DNA of 64,000 nt from Streptomyces sp. ISL-96 (lineage in GTDB: Bacteria; Actinomycetota; Actinomycetes; Streptomycetales; Streptomycetaceae), in the NCBI RefSeq assembly GCF_018614035.1, contig NZ_JAGGPA010000002.1:62001-126000 (forward strand), read 5' to 3'. The position numbers and the translations under genes are program-made. The notes under the pieces were generated by a model that saw nothing but the letters and a program-made list of their open reading frames with translations, was not told the origin of the DNA and did no database searches. Shown in pieces: positions 15,633-24,677 of this stretch (the stretch's first letter is position 1; each line of letters begins with the position of its first letter).

Positions 15633-16798
15633 ACCGGGGTGAACGGGGTCGGGGGCTGTCCCGTCCAGCGGTGCAGGACCGCCCGCGCGGTCTGCTTCGT
15701 TACGCCGTCCTCGACCACCGTGCCCGCCTCAACCAGGTAGTAGCGACCGTCGCCGTGCGAGATCAGACCGTACTGCCCGCCGGACTCCCACCCGTACGTC
15801 CCCGACGCCTCATGGTGCAGCCCCGCCCGCAGCAACGGCAGCAGCTCCCCCCGCTCCGGCTTCGGCTGGCCCGTGACCGGCCCGGTGACCGGCCGCTTCG
15901 AACCGTCGGCGATGAAGAGCGAGTAGTTGGGGAACTGCGGCTTCGCGCCCTTGTAGACGGCCATCAGCCAGTTGCCCGTGTACTCGTCGTACTCCAGATT
16001 CTGCACGCCGTACCGCGTGTTGCCGGTGCGGACGAAGTACTTCCCGTCGACGTCGTCCGGACCGCTGGTGTGCGGCGCGCTCTCCGGCAGGGGGCGCTCG
16101 TACTTCTGCCACTTGCGCACGTCGTACTGGAGCAGGACCTGGTGGTCGTTGTCCTGCCGCTTGACGTTGGAGTAGATGCCGTAAGCGACCGTCAGGACCT
16201 CCCTGCCGTGCCAGGCGCGGCCGCTGCGGTCGAGTTCGGGGCCGAAGGCCACTCCGTCGATCCCGCTGCAGCCGTACCGGTGGTCGGGGGTGTTCGCGGT
16301 GTCGCCGTCGAACTTCCCGTCGCCGTTCATGTCGGCCGTGTAGTCGTCCACGACCTCCTGGAGGTGGACCGTCGACACGACGTCGCTGGTCCGCGCGTCC
16401 ATGCCCATGCGGTCGATCCGGTCCACATCCACAATCGCGATGTAGAACGCCTTCGCCGCCTTGTACTCCAGCGAGCCGTAGACCCGTCCGTCCTTCGCGT
16501 TGAGGTCCAGGTCGCCCAGATGCCCGGTGAATCCGGATACGGAACCGACCGGATTGCCGCGCAAATCAGTCTTGACGAGGAGGTTGGTGAAGGAGAAGTA
16601 CATGAATCCCTTGTGGCGGTCCACCGCCACGCCCTGCACATGCCCGGCCCTCCACGCGCCGCCCTTTATCTCGGCGGGAAGGTGTCTTGCCTTGGTCGCC
16701 GCGGCGGGTTGCGCCGCTCCGGCGGTGATGGTGCCCTGGGCCGCAAGCGCCCCAGCAGCAAGGACGGTCAGGACTCCGCCGGCGAAGGTGCGTCGCAT
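15623..16798 (-). CDS. Secreted protein of unknown function
   Basis: 391 aa. The N-terminus MRRTFAGGVLTVLAAGALA with a hydrophobic core and AGAAQP cleavage-like region is a good signal peptide, so export is expected. ATG 16798 is chosen because it begins the signal peptide and has GGAGAG upstream. The mature part has no domain I can name. It is rich in short beta-type strands with repeated 'VAVDRHKG.MYFSF', 'DLDLNAKDGRVYGS' and 'VLLQYDV' segments, suggesting a beta-propeller or similar repeat fold. DMNGDGKFDGD resembles an EF-hand/calcium loop. It may be a cell-surface or extracellular binding protein. Confidence 0.75.
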   Translation of the reverse strand: MRRTFAGGVLTVLAAGALAAQGTITAGAAQPAAATKARHLPAEIKGGAWRAGHVQGVAVDRHKGFMYFSFTNLLVKTDLRGNPVGSVSGFTGHLGDLDLNAKDGRVYGSLEYKAAKAFYIAIVDVDRIDRMGMDARTSDVVSTVHLQEVVDDYTADMNGDGKFDGDTANTPDHRYGCSGIDGVAFGPELDRSGRAWHGREVLTVAYGIYSNVKRQDNDHQVLLQYDVRKWQKYERPLPESAPHTSGPDDVDGKYFVRTGNTRYGVQNLEYDEYTGNWLMAVYKGAKPQFPNYSLFIADGSKRPVTGPVTGQPKPERGELLPLLRAGLHHEASGTYGWESGGQYGLISHGDGRYYLVEAGTVVEDGVTKQTARAVLHRWTGQPPTPFTPVAD

Positions 16799-16898
16799 GG
16801 GCTCTCCAGATTTCGTCGAGGTACGAAGCGGAACGGGAGTGGAGCGAAGGAGCGAAGGAGTGGGGGATGCCGGGCACGTTAGAACGCGCTGTGGTCCG

Positions 16899-16938
16899 CT
16901 CGGTGCATTCCGGTGCAACACCGGGTGAAGGCACCGAG
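16899..16938 (-). terminator. Nested hairpin between ADP-ribosylglycohydrolase and secreted gene
   Basis: Outer arms CTCGGTGC (16899-16906) and GCACCGAG (16931-16938) enclose an inner perfect stem CCGGTG-caa-CACCGG (16910-16924). It lies 45 nt beyond the end of the minus-strand glycohydrolase gene and upstream of the secreted gene, so it probably ends the former's transcript. Confidence 0.45.
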
Positions 16939-16982
16939 TCAACAGACCGTAGGCGTCACGGAGGTTGGCGGACAGGCTTGAT

Positions 16983-18044
16983 TCAGCCGAGCGCGAGCCG
17001 CGCCGTGCGGTGGGCGAGTTCGGTGATCCGTACGCCGTCGAAGCCGAACACCGCACTGCGCACCGTGTCCTCCAGCGGCCCCGTCCACTGCGGCCCGATC
17101 CCGCCCGCCCCGTACAGCACCCCGGCCACCGAGCCCGCCGTCGCGCCGTTGGAGTCGGTGTCCAGGCCGCCGCGCACGGTGAGTGCGATGGTCCGGGTGA
17201 AGTCGCCGTCGCCGTACAGCAGTCCGGCCGTGATGACGGCGGCGTTCGGGACGGCGTGGATCCAGCCGAGCCGGCCCGTCTCCTCCTCCATCGCGGTGAG
17301 CGTGTCCTCCCAGGCAGCTCCGGCCGCGTGCAGGGCGAGCGTGTGGCGGACCGTACGGGCGAGGCGGCTGCTCGCGGGTACGCGCTCCAGCGCCACCTCC
17401 AGCGCGGCCCGCGGCCCGGGCGCGGTGAACGCGGCGGCGATCAGCGCGGCCGCCCACATCGCGCCGTACACACCATTGCCGGTGTGCGACAGCACGGCGT
17501 CGCGACGGGCCAGCGCGGCTGCCCGTCGCGGGGCGCCGGGGTTGGTCCAGCCGAAGATGTCGGCGCGGATGAGGGCGCCGATCCACTCCTGGTAGGGGTT
17601 CTCGTAGGTGGCGGTCAGCGGCGGCTTGAGGCCGTTCGCGAGATTGCGGTACGTCGCCCGCTCGGCGGTGAAGGTCTGCAGGTACGGCAGGCGCAGGAGC
17701 CACAGTTCGCCGACCTCCTCGGTGGTGAAGGCGAAGCCGTGGGTCTCCAGCAGGTGCAGACCGAGGATCGCGTAGTCGACGTCGTCGTCCCGGCAACTGC
17801 CGCTGATCCTGCCGCGTACGCAATGCGGCCATTCGGGGCGCAGTTCGAAGCCGGGTATTCCGGGCGGGGGCTCGGGCAGGTAGTCGGTGAGGGGCAGGGC
17901 ACCGGTCAGCCGCAGATAGCGATCGATGCGGGCCCGCGTCCAGTAGTCGCCGCGCTCCACGGGCTTGCCTAGCATGTTGCCGGCGATTCTGCCCAGCCAG
18001 CCGCCGAGAATCCGGTCGGCCGTGTGCGTGCTGTGTGGAGTCAT
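16983..18044 (-). CDS. ADP-ribosylglycohydrolase family protein
   Basis: 353 aa all-helical protein of the DraG/ARH3 family, which removes ADP-ribose from proteins, nucleic acids or small molecules using two Mg ions. Metal-binding acidic clusters are visible at 86-88 (SCRDDDVDYA) and in the C-terminal GGLDTDSNGATAGSVAG, which corresponds to the conserved GGDTDT.. motif; LGRIAGNMLGKP near residue 18 matches the N-terminal signature. The TDDT form of the first cluster is changed to RDDD, so substrate range may differ from DraG. The gene reads away from glycerate kinase across a 302-nt divergent gap. Confidence 0.88.
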   Translation of the reverse strand: MTPHSTHTADRILGGWLGRIAGNMLGKPVERGDYWTRARIDRYLRLTGALPLTDYLPEPPPGIPGFELRPEWPHCVRGRISGSCRDDDVDYAILGLHLLETHGFAFTTEEVGELWLLRLPYLQTFTAERATYRNLANGLKPPLTATYENPYQEWIGALIRADIFGWTNPGAPRRAAALARRDAVLSHTGNGVYGAMWAAALIAAAFTAPGPRAALEVALERVPASSRLARTVRHTLALHAAGAAWEDTLTAMEEETGRLGWIHAVPNAAVITAGLLYGDGDFTRTIALTVRGGLDTDSNGATAGSVAGVLYGAGGIGPQWTGPLEDTVRSAVFGFDGVRITELAHRTARLALG

Positions 18045-18346
18045 GGGTCGGATCTACCCACTTCCGATGGTCGAGCATGGGGAGTTTATGTGCTTTTCAC
18101 TGGTATGCGGCGGTCGCCCTGGTGGCCGGAGCCGCCGCCGCGGCGGGCGGGTTCGGCCCGCTGGTGCGACGTTGTTGGATCATGTCGGTACCCATGACGA
18201 CCCACTATGGGTGCTAAAAGATGACAAATCGGGTTGGCGCGCCGTCCGGGGCGTCGCGCCGCGCTGGACGCCCATGGGCAGGGGGCCCTATCTGCGGATA
18301 TGGTCGGGGCGGCGCGACTGCCTGTTCGAAAGCAAGGGATAGCAAG
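18045..18346. promoter_or_regulatory. 302-bp divergent intergenic region
   Basis: Lies between the divergent ADP-ribosylglycohydrolase and glycerate kinase genes and must hold both promoters. The only clear symmetry is ACCCAT (18190-18195) and ATGGGT (18207-18212) separated by 11 nt. A comparatively AT-rich patch follows (18213-18235). No credible small gene is seen. Confidence 0.4.
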
Positions 18347-19480
18347 GTGACGGACGGAGCAGTAACTGAGACCGCCCGCGTGCTCGTCGCGGCGGACAAG
18401 TTCAAGGGCTCGCTCACGGCCGTGCAGGTCGCGGAGCGGGTGACGGCCGGGCTGCGGCGGGTCGTCCCCGACGTTGTCGTCGAGGCTCTGCCCGTCGCCG
18501 ACGGCGGCGACGGCACGGTGGCCGCGGCGGTGGCGGCCGGGTTCGAACGCCGGGAGGTACGGGTCACCGGACCGCTCGGCGAGCAGCTCACGGCGGCGTT
18601 CGCGCTGCGCGACGGCACCGCCGTGGTCGAAATGGCGGAGGCCTCGGGCCTCCAGCACCTCCCCGAGGGCGCATTCGCGCCGCTCACCGCGACGACGTAC
18701 GGCTCCGGCGAACTGCTGCGGGCCGCGCTCGACGCGGGCGCGCGCACGATCGTCTTCGGCGTCGGCGGCAGCGCCTCCACCGACGGCGGCGCGGGCATGC
18801 TGGCCGCGCTCGGCGCGCGCTTCCTGGACGCGGCGGGCGAGCCGGTCGGGCCCGGCGGCGGGGGTCTGCGGGACCTGGCCACCGCCGACCTGTCGGGCCT
18901 GGACCCGCGTCTGGCCGACGTGGACCTGGTCCTCGCCAGCGACGTCGACAACCCGCTGACGGGGCCGAAGGGCGCTGCGGCGGTGTACGGCCCCCAGAAG
19001 GGCGCCACCGAGGAGGACGTGGCCACGCTCGACGCGGCCCTGGCGCACTACGCGTCCGTACTGGGCGCGGAGCACGCGGACTCGCCCGGCGCGGGTGCGG
19101 CGGGCGGCATCGGCTACGGCGCGCTGATCGCGCTCGGGGCGAGCTTCCGCCCCGGCATCGAGGTCATGCTGGACGTGCTGGGCTTCGCCGACGCGCTGTC
19201 CCGGGCGACCCTGGTCATCACCGGTGAGGGCTCGCTCGACGCGCAGACCCTGCACGGGAAGGCGCCGGCGGGTGTGGCGGCGGCGGCGCGCGCGAAGAAC
19301 GTCGAGGTCATCGCGGTCTGCGGCCGCCTGGCCCTGCCCCCGGAGGTACTCGGCGGTGCCGGCATCCGCCGCGCGTACGCCCTGGCCGACCTGGAGCCGG
19401 ATCCGGTCCGCTCGATGGCGGAGGCGGGCCCGCTGCTGGAACGGGTGGCGGAGAACATCGCCCGCGACTTCCTGACCTGA
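18347..19480 (+). CDS. Glycerate kinase (GlxK family)
   Basis: 377 aa, the usual length for GlxK/GarK-type glycerate kinases that phosphorylate glycerate to 2-phosphoglycerate. Clear family pieces are the N-terminal VLVAADKFKGSLTAVQVAE, PVADGGDGTV, GVGGSASTDGGAGMLAALG and the C-terminal ITGEGSLDAQTLHGKAP. GTG 18347 is chosen because AAGGGA lies at a good distance and the family start VLVAADKFKG follows within 12 residues; an upstream in-frame ATG would add 42 unrelated residues. Transcribed alone and followed by a composite palindromic element. Confidence 0.93.
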   Translation: MTDGAVTETARVLVAADKFKGSLTAVQVAERVTAGLRRVVPDVVVEALPVADGGDGTVAAAVAAGFERREVRVTGPLGEQLTAAFALRDGTAVVEMAEASGLQHLPEGAFAPLTATTYGSGELLRAALDAGARTIVFGVGGSASTDGGAGMLAALGARFLDAAGEPVGPGGGGLRDLATADLSGLDPRLADVDLVLASDVDNPLTGPKGAAAVYGPQKGATEEDVATLDAALAHYASVLGAEHADSPGAGAAGGIGYGALIALGASFRPGIEVMLDVLGFADALSRATLVITGEGSLDAQTLHGKAPAGVAAAARAKNVEVIAVCGRLALPPEVLGGAGIRRAYALADLEPDPVRSMAEAGPLLERVAENIARDFLT

Positions 19481-19504
19481 CGGTGCGCCGTGGGGTGGGC
19501 GGCC

Positions 19505-19737
19505 GGCCCTGCGGGGCTGTTCCCCACCCCGCCCCTTCCCGAAACTGGGGCTCCGCCCCAGACCCCGCTCCTCAAACGCCGGAGGGGCTGAGAGTTGCCG
19601 CTGCGCGGCAAATCCAGCCCGTCCGGCGTTTGAGGACGCGCCCGGAGGGCGTCCGGGGGCGTCCGTGTTGTCTGGGGGCTGGGGGCTTGCCCCACAGTTC
19701 GGGAAGGCGCGGATAGGGGAACAGCGCCGCAGGCAAC
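19505..19737. repeat. Composite palindromic intergenic element, copy B
   Basis: Occupies the gap between the convergent glycerate kinase and PucR genes. It has the same blocks as copy A but expanded: an outer CCCTGCGGGGCTGTTCCCC block and its partner GGGGAACAGCGCCGCAGGCA, a CTGGGG/CCCCAG hairpin on both sides, and a central stem with arms around 19568-19591 and 19611-19635 based on CTCAAACGCCGG. An extra hairpin, TTGCCGCTGCGCGGCAA, sits in the centre loop. Confidence 0.8.
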
Positions 19738-19758
19738 CCGCACCACCCCACCCGCACC

Positions 19759-20970
19759 TCACGCCCCGGACAACCGAAACGCGTCCAGCGCCAGCGTCAT
19801 CTCGATCAGATCCCGCGGCCGGGACAGCGAGCGGGACGTCAACTGCTCCAGCCGCCGCAGCCGGTTGAACACCGTATTCCGGTGGCAGTACAGCCGACCG
19901 GCCGCCCGCCCCGCCGACCCCTCGCAAGACAGCCACGCGTCCAGCGTCTCCAGCAGCACCACCCGGTCCGCCGGGTCCAGCTCCAGCACGGCGCCGAACA
20001 CGTCCGCCACCAGCCGCCCCGCCAGCTCCGGCTGGCTCACCACCAGCGCCGTCGGCATCCGCTCGTCCAGCCGTACGATCCCGGTGGCGTCCGGCGCGCA
20101 CGTCCGCAGCGCCAGGTCCGCCAGCCGCCGGGCGCCGCCCAGGCCGGCGAGGCCGTCCACCACCGGACTGATGCCACCCGGCCCCGGACAGCGCGCGGCA
20201 AGCAGCTCCGACAGGTCGGCCAGCGTCGTCTCCCCGCCGAGCGAGACGACCCCCACCTCGCAGTCCGTACGCATCCGCCAGATGAACCGCATCCCGGCGC
20301 CCTGAATACGCCGGTGAAAGGGCTCGCGCCCGTCCCGCCGCTCCAGCCGCAGCACCACCACCGCGTACCGCCCGTGCTCCGGCAGGTCGAGACCGGCCGC
20401 CGCGCGGGCCGCCAGGCCAGGAGGAGACTCCTTGCCCTCCAGCAGCGCGTCGAGCAGCGCCTGGAGCCGTTCGTCCGTACGGTGGCGCAGCTCGGCCTCG
20501 GTCGCCCGGTACGCCTCCGACGCGGTCGCCGTCTCCGCGTCCACCGCCGCGAACACCGTCGTCGCCGCCCGCATCAGCACCGCGAGCCTCCCCGGATCCT
20601 CCCCCTCCGCCCCCGCCGCGCCCTCCAGCAGCGCGTCCCAGATCAGATACCCCGCCTGCCGGTAGGAGTGCACCAGCAGCTCCAGCGGGAAGCCCTGCTG
20701 CGCCCGGCGCCGGCCCGTCCACTCCGCGTACTCCAGGTCGCGGCGCGGCTGCGACTTCGGGGCCGAGATCGCCTCGATGCCGATCCGCATCGCCTGCTCG
20801 GTCTCCTGCCAGTGCTGGTCCTGGGACAGCACCTGCGCGTACAGCGGCGAGTGCGCGTGCAGTTCGCGCAAGTGCTGGTCCACCAGCTCCGGCAGCCGTT
20901 CCAGCAGCGCCGTACCCGCCTCGGTCAGTACCGCCCAGTCGTGTCCCGTCCGTGCTCTGCGGCCACTCAT
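19759..20970 (-). CDS. PucR-family transcriptional regulator
   Basis: 403 aa. The C-terminus is the PucR HTH_30 domain, CEGSAGRAAGRLYCHRNTVF followed by NRLRRLEQLTSRSL, as in PucR/CdaR activators. The N-terminal 170 residues form an all-helical RsbRD/PucR-type sensory region (RRRAQQGFPLELLVHSYR), and the middle part resembles the GGDEF-like domain of the family. ATG 20970 is taken as the start; an upstream start would overlap the divergent promoter. It is transcribed away from the ABC importer genes across 181 nt, so it is the likely regulator of that importer. The inducer is unknown. Confidence 0.88.
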   Translation of the reverse strand: MSGRRARTGHDWAVLTEAGTALLERLPELVDQHLRELHAHSPLYAQVLSQDQHWQETEQAMRIGIEAISAPKSQPRRDLEYAEWTGRRRAQQGFPLELLVHSYRQAGYLIWDALLEGAAGAEGEDPGRLAVLMRAATTVFAAVDAETATASEAYRATEAELRHRTDERLQALLDALLEGKESPPGLAARAAAGLDLPEHGRYAVVVLRLERRDGREPFHRRIQGAGMRFIWRMRTDCEVGVVSLGGETTLADLSELLAARCPGPGGISPVVDGLAGLGGARRLADLALRTCAPDATGIVRLDERMPTALVVSQPELAGRLVADVFGAVLELDPADRVVLLETLDAWLSCEGSAGRAAGRLYCHRNTVFNRLRRLEQLTSRSLSRPRDLIEMTLALDAFRLSGA

Positions 20971-21023
20971 GGGCCGGAGCGTGTCACGACCGGGGCCTGT
21001 CCGACAGCCCCCTGACACGCGGT

Positions 21024-21041
21024 GTTGTGCGCGTGCACAAC
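21024..21041. promoter_or_regulatory. Inverted repeat in PucR/importer divergent region
   Basis: GTTGTGC-gcgt-GCACAAC is a perfect 7-bp dyad with 4-nt spacer between the PucR gene start (20970) and the first importer gene (21152). It is the best candidate operator for the divergently encoded PucR protein. Confidence 0.5.
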
Positions 21042-21151
21042 CGGCCGTACGCGCGGCTGGTCACCGGCAGCGGTTACGCCGCCAACCGTGGACGGGCGGG
21101 CCCCGCCGGTGCTGAGGTGAGCGCCACCGAACGGCCCGAGGAAGGGGTGCC

Positions 21152-21961
21152 ATGGCTGGCGCCGCATTGGAAATACGGGATCTGTCGGCGGGATACGGAC
21201 CCGTGAGGGCACTGCGACACGTGTCGCTGACGCTGCCCGAGGGGGCCGTGGTCGCCGTACTGGGCAGCAACGGAGCGGGCAAGTCCACGCTCCTGCGCGC
21301 CATTTCCCGCACGCTGTCGTTTCACGGCGGAGCGGTCACCGCAGGCACCGTCGCCTTCGGCGGCCGGCCGCTGACCGGACTCTCACCGGACCGGGTGGTG
21401 GCCGCCGGGCTGTGCCAGGTGCCGGAAGGGCGCCAGGTGTTCGCGCGGATGACGGTCGCCGACAATCTGCGCGCCGGCGCACTCGGCTCCACCGGCAACC
21501 GCGCCGCCCGGGCCGCCGCACTGCGACGGGTCCATGAGCTGTTCCCGGTACTGGCCGAACGCGCCGGGCAGCGCGCCGGACTCCTCTCCGGCGGCGAACA
21601 GCAGATGCTCGCGGTCGCCAGAGCCCTGATGGCCGGACCGAAACTGGTCCTGCTCGACGAGCCCTCACTCGGGCTCGCCCCGCTGATGGCCCGGCGGATC
21701 GCCGAGACGATCACCGAGATCAACGGACAGGGCACGGCCGTACTCCTCGTCGAACAGAACGCGGCCATCGCGCTGCGCCTCGCCTCACACGCGTACGTCC
21801 TCGACGTCGGCGAAGTCGTACTCTCCGGGCCCGCCGATGAGCTTGCCGCGTCCGACGAGGTACGCCGCCGCTACCTGGGCGTCGTCGACGAGGAGGCCGC
21901 GGCCGACGCCTCCGAGGCCGTCGCGGCCCACCGCACCCTCAGCGTCTGGGAGGGGCGATGA
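21152..21961 (+). CDS. livF: Branched-chain-type ABC transporter ATP-binding protein (LivF-like)
   Basis: 269 aa cytoplasmic ATPase. Walker A GSNGAGKST (about 42-50), signature LLSGGEQQML and Walker B LVLLDEPSLGLAP followed by LLVEQN are intact and match the LivF subgroup. ATG 21152 has GAGGAAGG upstream. The stop overlaps the next ATPase start (ATGA, 21958-21961). It is the first gene of a five-gene importer operon transcribed away from PucR. The ligand could be an amino acid, urea or a purine-derived compound. Confidence 0.92.
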   Translation: MAGAALEIRDLSAGYGPVRALRHVSLTLPEGAVVAVLGSNGAGKSTLLRAISRTLSFHGGAVTAGTVAFGGRPLTGLSPDRVVAAGLCQVPEGRQVFARMTVADNLRAGALGSTGNRAARAAALRRVHELFPVLAERAGQRAGLLSGGEQQMLAVARALMAGPKLVLLDEPSLGLAPLMARRIAETITEINGQGTAVLLVEQNAAIALRLASHAYVLDVGEVVLSGPADELAASDEVRRRYLGVVDEEAAADASEAVAAHRTLSVWEGR

Positions 21962-22737
21962 GCACCGAAGCGACCCTGGAAGTAAAGGACTTGACGGTGC
22001 GGTTCGCGGGCCTCACCGCTCTGGACGCGGTCAGTTTCACCGTACGGCCCGGAACCGTCCACGCCCTCATCGGTCCCAACGGCGCCGGCAAGTCGACCTG
22101 CTTCAACGTCCTTTCGGGCGTGTACCGGGCGACCTCGGGCAGCGTCCGCTTCGGAGACGACGAGCTGACCGGTCTCGCGCCCCACCGCATCGCGGATCTC
22201 GGCATCGCCAGGATCTTCCAGAACCTCGCCCTGCCGCCCGGCGCCACCGTCGAGGACAGCCTGATGCTCGGCCGCCACCGGCTCACCCGTACCGGCTTCG
22301 TCGCGGCGGGGCTGAGGCTGCCTTCCGCCGTACGGGAGGAGGCGCGGCACCGTGAACGCGTCCGGGAGATCGCCGCGTTCGTGGGACTCGAAGATCAGCT
22401 CAGCCGCCCCGCCGGCACCTTGCCGTACGGGCAGCAGAAGCTCGCCGAGCTGGCCCGTGCCCTGTGCATGGAGCCCAGGCTGCTGCTCCTCGACGAGCCG
22501 GTCGCCGGCATGACCGCCGACGAACGACGCGTCACCGCCTCCATCGTCGCGGGCGTACGGGACAGCCTCGGCATCTCCATCGTGCTGGTCGAGCACGACA
22601 TGGGGGTGGTGATGCGGCTCGCCGACTCCGTGACCGTCCTCGACTTCGGGCGGCTGATCGCCGACGGGACACCCGCGTCCGTCCAGTCCGACCCCGCCGT
22701 CGTCCGCGCCTACCTGGGAGAGGAGGCCACCTCATGA
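21958..22737 (+). CDS. livG: Branched-chain-type ABC transporter ATP-binding protein (LivG-like)
   Basis: 259 aa. Walker A GPNGAGKST, Q-loop IARIFQNLALPPG, signature-region LPYGQQKLAELARAL and Walker B LLLLDEPVAGM place it in the LivG subgroup, partner of the preceding LivF. The signature motif is the relaxed form common in LivG. Overlaps the genes on both sides by 4 nt, so translation is coupled. Confidence 0.92.
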   Translation: MSTEATLEVKDLTVRFAGLTALDAVSFTVRPGTVHALIGPNGAGKSTCFNVLSGVYRATSGSVRFGDDELTGLAPHRIADLGIARIFQNLALPPGATVEDSLMLGRHRLTRTGFVAAGLRLPSAVREEARHRERVREIAAFVGLEDQLSRPAGTLPYGQQKLAELARALCMEPRLLLLDEPVAGMTADERRVTASIVAGVRDSLGISIVLVEHDMGVVMRLADSVTVLDFGRLIADGTPASVQSDPAVVRAYLGEEATS

Positions 22738-23624
22738 CCACCTTCGCCGAGCTTCTCCTCAACGGGATATCGATCGGTTCCGTCTACGCCCTGATCGCCC
22801 TCGGCTTCGTGGTGATCTTCCGTGCCACCGAGGTCGTCAACTTCGCCCACGCCTCGCTGCTGCTCGCCGGCGGCTACGTCACCGCCGTCCTGCACGACGA
22901 CATCGGCTTCTGGCTCGCCCTGCTCGCCGGGATCGGCGGCGCCGCCGCCGTCGGCGCCGGGGTCGAGTTCCTGGTGATGCGCCGCTACCGGGGCTCCAAC
23001 CACAGCGTCCTGGCCATTGTCACCATCGGCGTCGACATCCTCCTCACCACCGAACTGACCCGGCGCATCGGCACCGATGTGCTCGCCCTCGGCGATCCCT
23101 GGGGCGACTCGGTGCTGACCTTCGGGGGCGTGAGCGTCGCGCACACCCGCATCGCCGCGTTCGTCGCCGCGGGCCTGCTCATCACCGTCTTCCTGCTCTC
23201 CTTCCGCTTCACCTCCTGGGGCGTGGCGATGCGCGCCGCCGCCGAGAACTCCGAGACCGCCGCGCTGATGGGCGTACGCCTGGGCAGGGTCTCCCTCGGC
23301 GCCTGGGCCGTGGCGGGCGGACTCGCCGCCGTCGCCGCGCTCTTCCTGACCGTCTTCCCGACGCCCGGACTCGAACGCTCCACTTCCCTCGCCGCGCTGA
23401 AGGCCTTCCCCGCCGCGATCCTCGGCGGTCTCGACTCCACGACCGGGGCCCTCGTCGGCGGCCTCCTCGTCGGCATCACCGAGTCACTGGCGACCGGCTA
23501 CCAGAGCGATCTGACCTTCCTCGGCCGTGGCATCGGCGACCTGGCTCCGTACCTCGTGATGGTCGCCGTCCTGCTGGTACGCCCGGCCGGCCTCTTCGGC
23601 ACGAAGGAGCTGGCCCGTGTCTGA
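22734..23624 (+). CDS. livH: Branched-chain-type ABC transporter permease (LivH-like)
   Basis: 296 aa integral membrane permease. The N-terminus LLNGISIGSVYALIALGFVV and the motif NFAHASLLLAGGYV are diagnostic for LivH; 7-8 hydrophobic segments are visible. The EAA-like cytoplasmic loop (RAAAENSETAALMGV) contacts the ATPases. ATG 22734 overlaps the livG stop (ATGA). Ends inside the start of the LivM-like gene (8-nt overlap). Confidence 0.92.
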   Translation: MTTFAELLLNGISIGSVYALIALGFVVIFRATEVVNFAHASLLLAGGYVTAVLHDDIGFWLALLAGIGGAAAVGAGVEFLVMRRYRGSNHSVLAIVTIGVDILLTTELTRRIGTDVLALGDPWGDSVLTFGGVSVAHTRIAAFVAAGLLITVFLLSFRFTSWGVAMRAAAENSETAALMGVRLGRVSLGAWAVAGGLAAVAALFLTVFPTPGLERSTSLAALKAFPAAILGGLDSTTGALVGGLLVGITESLATGYQSDLTFLGRGIGDLAPYLVMVAVLLVRPAGLFGTKELARV

Positions 23625-24675
23625 AGCGAACAAGCGGACCCGCCGCCTGGTGCTGTGGACCGCCGGAGCGCTCCTGCTCCTCGCGCTGCCCTTCTACCTG
23701 GAGCGCTTCTGGCTCCAGGCCGGGCTCTTCGCGATGGCCGCCGCCATCGGCGCCATCGGCCTCAATCTCCTCACCGGCGCCACCGGCCAGCTCTCCATGG
23801 GCCACGCCTTCTTCCTCGCCGTCGGGGCGTACGGCTACTGCGTCTTCGCCGGGGACGGCACAGGGGCCCTGACCGGTCTCAACCTGCCCAGCTGGCTGGC
23901 GGCCGTGCTCGCGGTGGCTCTGGCCGGGGCTGCGGGCGGCCTCTTCAGCCCCATCGCCGGACGCCTCCAAGGGGCGTACCTCGGCATCGCCACCCTCGCG
24001 CTGATCTTCATCGGCCAGCACGTGCTCTTCAACGCGCACGACCTGACCGGCGGCTTCAACGGCCGCGACGTCCCCCCGCTCAGCCTCTTCGGAATCACCT
24101 TCGACGAGAGCGAGCTGCTGGTGGCCGCCGTGCCCTTCGGATCCGCCGAGAAGCTCTGGTACGTCGCCCTGCTCGCCCTGGCCGGCTGCGCGCTCTTCGC
24201 CCGCGGCGTGCTGCGCGGGCGCCCCGGACGGGCCATGAACGCCATCCGCGACCACCGCATCGCCGCGGGGGTCATCGGGGTGCCCGTCGCCCGCTACCGG
24301 GCCGCGGTGTTCGTCCTGTCCTCCATGTACGCGGGCCTCGCGGGCGTGCTGCTCGCGCTGGTCTTCCAGCGGACCGTGCCGGAGTACTTCGGCATGATCC
24401 TCTCCCTCGAATACCTCGCCATGATCGTCATCGGCGGTCTCGGCTCGGTCGCGGGAGCGGTGGTGGGAGCCGTCTTCGTCTCCCTGCTGCCGCAGCTCCT
24501 CACCCGGTACAGCGACGCCCTGCCCCTCGTCTCCGCCCCCGGTACGGGCGGGGTCGCTCCGGGCGAGGCGTCCCGGTACCTCTACGGCGCCGCCATTGTC
24601 GCGGTGGTGCTCTTCCTGCCGGGCGGCCTGGTGCGGCCAGTCTTCCGGCGCAAGACAACAACCTCAGGGAAGTAA
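23617..24675 (+). CDS. livM: Branched-chain-type ABC transporter permease (LivM-like)
   Basis: 352 aa permease with a GTG start within the end of livH. Conserved LivM pieces are NLLTGATGQLSMGHAFFLAVGAYG, the GRLQGAYLGIATLAL segment and the cytoplasmic AIRDHRIAAGVIGV loop. About 8-9 membrane segments. It forms the transmembrane heterodimer with the LivH-like protein. Confidence 0.92.
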   Translation: MSEANKRTRRLVLWTAGALLLLALPFYLERFWLQAGLFAMAAAIGAIGLNLLTGATGQLSMGHAFFLAVGAYGYCVFAGDGTGALTGLNLPSWLAAVLAVALAGAAGGLFSPIAGRLQGAYLGIATLALIFIGQHVLFNAHDLTGGFNGRDVPPLSLFGITFDESELLVAAVPFGSAEKLWYVALLALAGCALFARGVLRGRPGRAMNAIRDHRIAAGVIGVPVARYRAAVFVLSSMYAGLAGVLLALVFQRTVPEYFGMILSLEYLAMIVIGGLGSVAGAVVGAVFVSLLPQLLTRYSDALPLVSAPGTGGVAPGEASRYLYGAAIVAVVLFLPGGLVRPVFRRKTTTSGK

Positions 24676-24677
24676 CG

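Noticed and set aside
18035..18217. A 60-codon plus-strand frame in the divergent region before glycerate kinase
   Set aside because: No ribosome site, only a short hydrophobic stretch, overlaps the glycohydrolase start region and likely promoters.
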